Below are positions 7,442 through 13,167 of a DNA stretch of 13,167 nucleotides, piece after piece. The stretch is from Hyphochytrium catenoides (lineage: Eukaryota > Sar > Hyphochytriomycetes > Hyphochytriales > Hyphochytriaceae), in the NCBI GenBank assembly GCA_900088475.1, contig FLMG01000368.1:213655-226821 (forward strand). The letters run 5' to 3'. The position numbers were made by a program, and so were the translations under genes. The notes under the pieces were generated by a model. That model searched no databases and was not told the DNA's origin. It worked only from the letters and a program-made list of their open reading frames with translations. Within the stretch, counting starts at the first letter, position 1. Every line of letters begins with the position of its first letter.

Positions 7442-7721
7442 CGGGGGGTTGGGAGCCACAAGGGCAACGTGGTCCCTCCCCAACAGCACGAACATCATCC
7501 TGGTCCGTCAATCACTTTTACTGATGTGTGCACTAGTTCCTATACACAGAGAGAGTATTGCCAGGTCCTACTGGGGGCTGGGAGCCACAAGGACAACGTG
7601 GGCCCTTCCCAACAGCACGAACATCCTGGTCAATCACTTTTACTGATGTGCACTAGTTCTTATACACAGAGAGAGAGAATTGCCAGGTCCCTTACTGGGG
7701 GCTGGGAGCCACAAGGGCAAC
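7441..7721. repeat. Tandem repeat, about 125-bp unit, 2.3 copies
   Basis: The units begin at 7441 (ACGGGGGGTTGGGAGCCACA), 7570 (ACTGGGGGCTGGGAGCCACA) and 7694 (partial, ends near 7721). Each full unit carries CCAACAGCACGAACATC, CAATCACTTTTACTGATGTG, TATACACAGAGAGAG and TTGCCAGGTCC, in that order. Unit 1 is 129 bp and unit 2 is 124 bp, differing by small indels. The array starts exactly where similarity between copies A and B ends, at the 5' end of copy B in its reading direction. It could therefore be a repeated leader or promoter of the element, or a host minisatellite at the insertion site. Confidence 0.85.
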
Positions 7722-7771
7722 ATGCTGACAACAAACGGGCAGAAAGAGACCGACAGACCCTTCCGATGGAG

Positions 7772-7790
7772 TCCACGGCGAGTCCGTGGA
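7772..7790. other. Small perfect hairpin downstream of the bZIP gene
   Basis: TCCACGG, a 5-nt loop CGAGT, then CCGTGGA. It lies 65 bp past the bZIP stop codon on the minus strand, so it could be in the 3' UTR. Its function is unknown and it may be incidental. Confidence 0.35.
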
Positions 7791-7855
7791 AGATAATGAG
7801 TCTAGACATCGACCACTCTAGCTAGAATAATAAATACTATAGTCTCCGGGACCCA

Positions 7856-9923
7856 CTACCGCACAGCTGGAATACCAAGAATCTGTAGGATAATTTCCGT
7901 GGCATTCCATACCCATTCGTCCTTGATTATCTTCATCCCGCTCCATGTGGTTGTGCAGTAGCACTGCAGGCTTAGATACTTCTTGGTTGGCATAATGCCG
8001 AACACTGGCCCCACATGTGTGCCACTGAAAATTAGCCGTGAGCGTATCTGCCAGTAAGAGAAGAGAAGAGTGGCACCACGTCGTTTAGCTTCTTAACCAT
8101 AGGCACATTCAAGCGCACACACATCACACTCGTAGAAAAAGAAGCATGGGTATAATCCAAAGCACCTTCTCTCCGTAAGGATCCAGGGGGCAGATCTCCT
8201 TGATCTCTATCAAGGCATCCGGGACGGAGTCCTGCATACGAACCCTATTTGAAAGCATTGATGTAAGCATCAGAACGACAAAGACAAGTCTGCCACTTGT
8301 GAAACGGCATCCCTAAGAGAAGCAGCGCACTACTCTCTGAATCCCCGTTGCAGCTTTTGAGAATAGGTGCACTCACCAGTAATTGACAGCGTTTGTTGCC
8401 CCTCTGATGTCAATAGAGACGTCTGGACTGGAGGTGGTAGAAGACGCGAATAGGTAGGAGTTGCCAGATCACAACCCCCACGAAAATAAAAGAAGAGGCA
8501 GATTTGTTGGTGAGTATGTTACGTGACAACACACACAGAAAAGGAGTGCGACATCAAACGAGACGTACTTGATCATGGTGTAGTCTTTGTGATACAGATC
8601 GGGGGCCATGTCCTTGAGCTCCTGAACGCCGCCACAGTTAATGGCTTCCCAGAGATCTCGGAGAGTTTTACATCGCCGATCCCGAATCTCCTCGGCCGTC
8701 TGGAGCTCCTCTTGAAGCTCTTTGACAGTTTTAGCCTCCCCGCTAATTGCCTTCTCTAAAATGGCCTTCATACGCTTGCTGAGAATGGCATTCTCTTCCT
8801 TGAGCTTCTCGATTGTGTTTTTGAGGTTAGCTATGTCCTCAGACTTTCTCTTCCGGCACCGCTTCACAGCTTCTTGTCTTTGCTTCCGCTTGTTTCTGAC
8901 GGCACAAACCAGCAGGAGTCAGTAATCAACAAAAGGAGGAGGGAAGACAAAGAGACCGCTTCACCCACTTGGTATCATCGCTCTCATCGCTTTCTGACAC
9001 CTTTCGGGCCGCTTGTGCGACCGCCTCCTTCGTTGTGTCAGTGCTTGCAACCGCGTTAGGCCGCTCATCTCGAGGCGGGTCTTGTTCGCCACCTATCCCA
9101 GAACTATCCCACGGGCAGCCGCTTGCCAGCAAAGTACTGAGCTGAGCTGCAGTCAAATGAGCCATAGAGTCGTGGCTTCCCAGCCAGTCACTAAAAGAAG
9201 GATCCGGCAAGCCCATCAACGGAGCAATGGGGGGAATGCTACTAGCGGCTATGGTAGTTGAGGGTGACCCTTGGGGCCATTTTGAATCCTGCTGCAGAGA
9301 TGTTCGCCCGGTTGCCGAAGTAGGGGAAGGGAAAACGTCTCCAGTGTACACGGAGAGTTCCTCGGACCCGTTGTCTTCAACCTTAACGAATTTGAAGCCT
9401 CCTAGGCTTAAAAGGTCTCCTAAGTTTTGAGGCAACGCATACGTCTCAGCAAGATATCTAACGTAGTAGAGTATGCAGTTCGGGAGCGGAGATGGGAAAG
9501 AAGGTAGTCGATAACAAAACATATAACTAACCATTGACAACACGGACGTGGGACGAAGTTGGCAAGGGGGCGAACTGCTGCTGTTGCTGGAACAAAGATC
9601 GTGGAGTAATGTAGGGTTAGCCTTAAGAGTACGTCCCTTGTTAACGCGCTCGCTGTTCAAACGAGGCATAATGCACGTACCTGGCTACTTGACAAGATAC
9701 CTGGAAAGGGGTTGGTGCCAAATGGAGGACCAAGCGTGGGACAACTTGGTAAGCTTGGCCTTGCAGCCATTGCGGCCCTTAAAGGGGCAGTATGCGTTCT
9801 GTCTCCTCCGGAAGAGCTAAAGCAGTGCTGCTCGTCGCTACGTGTCAATTCATTTGTCATGACTGGTAGAGTCTGTCGCGACGTGTTTTCTGCTTCGTGA
9901 GAGCCAGATGGGGCGGAATCCAT
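7856..9923 (-). CDS. bZIP transcription factor fused to a SnoaL-like (NTF2-fold) domain, seven exons
   Basis: Exons are 9923-9681, 9586-9532, 9419-8969, 8895-8569, 8427-8377, 8244-8166 and 8047-7856. All introns are GT-AG (73-141 nt), the phases agree, and the total is 1398 nt (465 aa). The N-terminus is Ser/Pro-rich with a five-Gln run (81-85) and an acidic patch (SESDESDD) before the basic region. The basic region is NKRKQRQEAVKRCRKRK (251-267), followed by a zipper L274, L281, L288, I295 at perfect seven-residue spacing; R264 to L274 fits the bZIP rule. A further helix leads into a C-terminal domain (about 328-465) with the SnoaL pattern: an LRDLWEAINCGG helix, a conserved FSGTHVGPVFGIMPTKK stretch (409-425) and a closing ATEIILQILGIPAV. 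bZIP dimers bind DNA; SnoaL/NTF2 folds form a pocket for small molecules. Ligand control of transcription is inference. Exon 2 is the least certain. Confidence 0.85.
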
Positions 9924-10820
9924 CTGATGTTGCCTCAGTCCCAACGGCCGGCACTCCTCCTGGTTAGAGTACCGGACAATTGCACTCACTCACCCTCGAT
10001 TACTATAATACTTTTAGAAGGGAGAGCCTTGTTGCCGGTATTGCTGCTCTTGTCAATGGGAAGTTAGTGTGGAACTTCACGCAGTTTTGACTTCAATGCC
10101 AGCGTTGTCCGCTTGTACTCTGCCAAGTAGCTCGAGTAACTCCAATCAGCAGCCAAGATTTTATTGCCTGAGTAGTCTAGATCTCTCGCTTCATTCGTCG
10201 CCAATAATGCGGTTCGTTGGAGCACCTGTGTAGGAGCCAAGCAAGCCCGCTGTCAAACAAGCACACCTCTATCTTTATCTCAGCTTGCCCTTAGAAAGCA
10301 TCATTGTATCGTTATCTCTTTCTTCCGTGACCCCTTGCGCTAGCTCTCTTTATCTCAGCTCGCTTGTCATAAGCTTCATCGTATCGTCCTCCCAGACTTT
10401 ATGCACTCGCCAACTCACTTCAGCGATAATGCAGTTATCTTGTCTTCTATCTTCCTTCCGATCTGCCAGTGCTTCTGGCTCCCCCTTTATCTTTCCAGTC
10501 CTACCTGGTGTTCAGGAAAATTGCTGAGTTCCTAGCTCATTACTCCTTGTCCTCCTTTGATAACAAGAAGCTTTACCCGGATGATCCACACACCTCTCCC
10601 TCGCTTGTCTCTCTCTCTGCTTCTGTCTCAATGAACAAGCCCTGCATTCTTTCTCCGCGTGTCTGGTCTGTTCTGATCCTGGCGTTCTTCTCTTCTGCTC
10701 ATGAAAAACAATGGACCAACAAAAGCACACAGTTCAGTTCTTTGTCTGTACCTCTGAGCTAGTAGTGAATGAGTGCGACTTCTGAGAATCATGAACAGGA
10801 AGGGACAGAGGAACTTGGTG
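9924..10820. promoter_or_regulatory. Pyrimidine-rich upstream region of the bZIP gene
   Basis: From about 10260 to 10760 the plus strand is rich in C and T with many CTCT/TTCC runs, so it is purine-rich in the sense of the bZIP gene. A diverged direct repeat is present at 10273-10316 and 10348-10390 (CTTTATCTCAGCT, then CATCGTATCGT or CATTGTATCGT). Open frames here follow base composition and have no recognisable content. I see no supported gene. The bZIP promoter and 5' leader should be in the left part. Confidence 0.4.
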
Positions 10821-11153
10821 GGTGGCGGCGATTCTTCCAGAGTCATGTCCAACAGGTTCCGAACTGCAACCAGTTATTCCAGACCTTGGTTGGGTTTATG
10901 CTAGTTTTATTTCAATCATAGACAATTTATTGCGGAGAGGTGTGATGAGAAGATGTGGTTCTAACCGCGAGCGGCTAATTATTGGCCGTCCCCCCATTGA
11001 ACCCGTTCTTCACTTCATATCCAAGTCGAAGTACTTCTGGGGGACTACTCTAAAACGACTGAACCCCTAAGCTAAATACAGGATGATGTTCTACAAAGGG
11101 GGCTGGATGGGTTGGCAAAAGCTTCCTTTAGGATGATGTTTCACTTACTCTAG
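10821..11153. other. No gene recognised
   Basis: Short frames exist on both strands, for example one starting MSNRFRTATSYSRPWLG near 10843 on the plus strand that stops after 19 residues. None links to a further exon through a convincing splice site. Confidence 0.4.
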
Positions 11154-11495
11154 GAAGAATATACTAGAACTACTCCGGAGTATTACAAATCTTCCCTCGT
11201 GGGTGACACTCAGTACCTGGAGCTTAATGAGACATTCAGCGCACGCTGGAAACACTTGATGAGCACAGTGATCAAGCTATCGCTCTTGACCCTCTGCGGA
11301 ATGCGAGAAGTATCCAGGAGCTATAAGGGTCAATCAGCTACCGATTGCCTTAAAGACAGATGCCACGGCATGGGCTTTGAGAGAGAAGACCCAATGTCAC
11401 GCCTGGTGTACTACGATTCGCCTGTTTGTGACAAGCAGGTTGTTCGCTTTGCATTTGCTCACTACTGTGCCCACCTCCACCAAGTGCTACCGTAG
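11154..11495 (+). other. Open frame of unknown status
   Basis: This frame of about 113 codons opens just after a TAG and has no early ATG. It reads fairly like protein (EEYTRTTPEYYKSSLVGDTQ, later FAFAHYCAHLHQVLP). It has no recognisable domain and no clear splice partners. It may be a decayed gene or mobile-element fragment, or chance. An imperfect stem (ATCAACGACTT to AAGTCGGTGGTGAT, about 11515-11550) lies just after it. Confidence 0.2.
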
Positions 11496-11670
11496 GATAG
11501 CTGTGTAGTCTCCAATCAACGACTTTTAACCGAGAAGTCGGTGGTGATTGACCCTGTTTGTTCTCGGAGTGGAGGAGATTTGTCTTCATCACGGGTATCT
11601 TGTATGGTACATAGAGGACGGTTTATTCCAGTTTATGTTATGCGGCGAACCTTCTCTCTCGATGCGCCCC

Positions 11671-11736
11671 TTCAGGTCTGCACCCCAGTCTAAAAAGATG
11701 TCATTCAGGTCTGCACCCCAGTCTAAAAAGATGTCA
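11671..11736. repeat. Exact 33-bp tandem duplication
   Basis: Two identical 33-bp units (11671-11703 and 11704-11736) begin TTCAGGTCTGCACCCCAGTC and end AAAAAGATGTCA. At 33 bp the duplication keeps any reading frame. On the minus strand each unit carries CATCTTTTTAG, which looks like a 3' splice site, so the duplication may also have doubled an acceptor. Absence of any mismatch suggests a recent event. Confidence 0.9.
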
Positions 11737-12240
11737 TCGCAGACATGTCGGGGATACACTGCTAGACATCTCGCCTTACTTCAAATGAGTTGGAGTTGAG
11801 GAAAGTGTTAAAAGCCAAGCCAAACCGCAGCATTACTCGCAGGGAAGATGACATCAAGCCTGAAGAAGGAGTATTGACTACTACAATAGACGAAGGCCAG
11901 AATAGTCCAAGTTGAGAGGAATAACAGAGACCAATACATCAACATCTGCTTTCAGCACTACATTCGAGGAGTGTGACCTACGTGCTTGAGACGGAGCCAG
12001 TCCCAAGGGTCCTCCTCGGAAGGTTACCAAGAACAGAGAGGGCATCTACCTCGAGAAGTGGTGCCCATAAGAGCATAAGAGAGCCTCAAGACATCGAAAA
12101 ATGCGAACCTTGAGACATGCCTTACCAGCTTCCTGATGCCCCTTGCAAGAAGCAAAAACCTGCTACCATCGACGGCTATCGGAGTAGAATGACTGTATTA
12201 GATGGGACTTCAGATACGTCTCCTCCGCCCTTCGCCCTTT
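11737..12240. other. No supported gene; short coding-like frames
   Basis: On the plus strand, short frames broken by stops follow one another: about 11763-11915 with KPNRSITRREDDIKPEEG, then a piece with DQYINICFQHYIRGV, then one with EGYQEQRGHLPREVVPIRA. On the minus strand an ATG-started frame (MSSSLRVMLRFGLAFNTF) ends at a good GTAAGG donor near 11784, but no acceptor continues it in frame. I read the stretch as a decayed element or gene remnant, with low certainty. Confidence 0.3.
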
Positions 12241-12290
12241 ACGTTCCCCGCCTTCCTTACTTTCACTTTTCTCTATTCTTTCTCTTCTGA

Positions 12291-12463
12291 TTCGTCCATC
12301 CTCTGACCTCTATCTTTGTTCCTCCTGGAGGTTCGCTTTCTCCTTCCTTCTTTTCCTTAGTCCATAGTCCTTCGTCCATCCTTTGTCCTTTGTCTCTGTT
12401 CCTCCTGCTGGACGTACGTTCGCCACTGTACCTCTTCCTTCTCTATCCTTAGTCCGTAGTCCT
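12291..12463. repeat. CT-rich direct duplication
   Basis: Two diverged units (12291-12370 and 12371-12463) both start TTCGTCCATCC, contain TGTTCCTCCTG in the middle and end CCTTAGTCC(A/G)TAGTCC. The second has an insertion of about 13 bp in the middle. They lie inside a pyrimidine-rich tract running from about 12220 to 12470. Confidence 0.75.
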
Positions 12464-12489
12464 TTTGTTAAGACCTTTTGCGAGATATG

Positions 12490-12717
12490 TACGGGCCAAG
12501 GTCGCCAACTAAAGATACCAGCTGACGTGGTATCCCTTTAGACGAGGTGCCGAGACATTATAGACTACTCGGCCCGTCCTTCTGCCACGACATATGGTAA
12601 ACTCTTGGTAAAATCTTGGGCTAACGTCGCTTTCAGAAGAAACTCGTTAGCGAAGTATGACTTTGCGGTGAGGTGCTGAGGTAACAGATCCTGGTGAAGG
12701 TAATCGAGAAAGGACTT
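12490..12717. repeat. Diverged copies of the right-end repeats
   Basis: Pieces here match the clearer repeats to the right. GAGGTGCCGAGACATTATAG (about 12544) and GAGGTGCTGAGG followed by GGTGAAGGTAATCGAGAAAGG (about 12669-12713) resemble the 193-bp unit. CGTCCTTCTGCCACGACATA (about 12575) resembles the start of the 52-bp unit. The two repeat families are therefore interleaved and older copies are present. Confidence 0.5.
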
Positions 12718-12867
12718 CCTTCTGTCACGTCGTATGGTGAGAATTGAAGGGTCACGATAGGCCTTTCGTCCTTCTGTCACGTCGTATGATGAGAATTGAA
12801 TGGTCACGATAGGCCCTTCGTCCTTCTGTCACGTCGTATGGTGAGAATTGAAGGGTCACGATAGGCC
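12718..12867. repeat. 52-bp tandem repeat, nearly three copies
   Basis: The units start at 12718, 12770 and 12822 with CCTTCTGTCACGTCGTATG, followed by GTGAGAATTGAAGGGTCACG and ATAGGCC. The middle unit differs by a few bases (ATGATGAGAATTGAATGGTC). The spacing is exactly 52 bp. There are no unique spacers, so this is a satellite-like array, not a CRISPR. Confidence 0.9.
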
Positions 12868-13167
12868 GTCAGAAGAGACGCCTTGATGAGGTGGGGCCAA
12901 GGTGCTGAGTTATAGACTATTGAAGGTGATGGGAAAGAAGGAACGCTATTGCAAAGCATGGGCAAACGATGATGCAGATGACAAAAATGGAGAAGGTTGG
13001 CAGACACATGGATATTGACGACGAGCGACAGAGGAGAAGGAATGAGGATCAAGGTAGGCCATCAAAAGAGACGAGTTGACGCAAGATGAGGTGGGGCCAA
13101 GATGCTGAGACTTAGACTATGAAGGTGACGGAGAAAGAACAAACACTTCTATAAAGTATGGGCAAAC
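12862..13167. repeat. 193-bp long-period repeat, 1.6 copies, cut by the window end
   Basis: Copy 1 starts at 12862 (TAGGCCGTCAGAAGAGACG) and copy 2 at 13055 (TAGGCCATCAAAAGAGACG). Both carry GATGAGGTGGGGCCAAG, TGCTGAG, AGACTAT, TGAAGGTGA and TATGGGCAAAC or CATGGGCAAAC in the same order with small indels. The TAGGCC that starts each unit is also the end of the 52-bp unit, so the two repeats are physically joined. The array probably continues beyond 13167. Confidence 0.8.

Larger units (their letters stand above)
5506..7721. mobile_element. Rearranged cluster of gag-like retroelement fragments
   Basis: Three related gag-like pieces lie side by side: copy A (-, 5506-6186), an inverted central piece (+, 6280-6502) and copy B (-, 6503-7441), followed by a tandem repeat (7441-7721). 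Copies A and B share 242 bp (5918-6159 and 7200-7441). The inverted piece and copy B share 223 bp. No protease, reverse transcriptase, integrase or paired long terminal repeats are visible, so this is a nest of gag fragments and not a complete element. High identity between copies suggests recent duplication. Confidence 0.75.

Noticed and set aside
10285-10762. Plus-strand frames rich in Ser, Leu and Phe
   Set aside because: Their composition is what a pyrimidine-rich tract encodes in any frame. There is no domain or splice support.
12565-12807. Minus-strand frame of 80 codons across the 52-bp repeat
   Set aside because: It passes through tandem repeats whose period is not a multiple of three and has no recognisable domain, so it is probably a by-product of the repeat.
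12718-12867. CRISPR-like array
   Set aside because: The units are contiguous near-identical copies with no unique spacers, in eukaryotic DNA.

Overview
This window is nuclear DNA of a compact, intron-containing, flagellated eukaryote, most likely a protist or alga; I cannot place it more narrowly. The evidence is an intraflagellar-transport gene (IFT46), a spliceosomal RP9-like gene, an EF-hand gene that starts with a mitochondrial-type presequence, and a bZIP gene. I rebuilt four genes from their splice sites. They hold 23 GT-AG introns, most of them 56-94 nt, several with a CTAAC branch-like motif. In the three long genes every exon junction keeps the frame and the exon lengths add up to whole codons.

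Left third (1-5.1 kb): the 3' end of IFT46 (+) runs towards an RP9/PAP-1-like zinc-knuckle splicing factor (-, nine exons, 229 aa), with 40 bp between the stops. After a 640-bp divergent spacer, a 78-aa lysine-rich protein (+, two exons) runs towards the EF-hand gene (-, nine exons, 363 aa), with 33 bp between the stops. The EF-hand protein has an Arg/Ser-rich N-terminus, two adjacent EF-hands and a short hydrophobic C-terminus. One of its introns holds a frame-breaking cassette-like exon.

Middle (5.3-7.8 kb): a rearranged nest of gag-like retroelement fragments. Copy A (-) is open but lacks the central region. Copy B (-) carries the central region but is frame-broken. An inverted third piece (+) makes a 223-bp inverted repeat with copy B, about 97% identical. 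A tandem repeat of about 125 bp abuts the 5' end of copy B. A short unassigned frame lies on the 3' side of copy A.

Right-middle (7.86-9.92 kb, -): a seven-exon gene for a 465-aa protein with a Gln run, an acidic stretch, a bZIP domain and a C-terminal SnoaL-like (NTF2-fold) domain. A DNA-binding dimer joined to a putative small-molecule pocket is the most interesting single item here. Its basic region also lacks the usual invariant Asn.

Right end (9.9-13.2 kb): no gene that I can defend. It holds pyrimidine-rich upstream sequence, short decayed-looking frames, an exact 33-bp duplication, CT-rich duplications, a 52-bp tandem array and the start of a 193-bp repeat that runs off the window.
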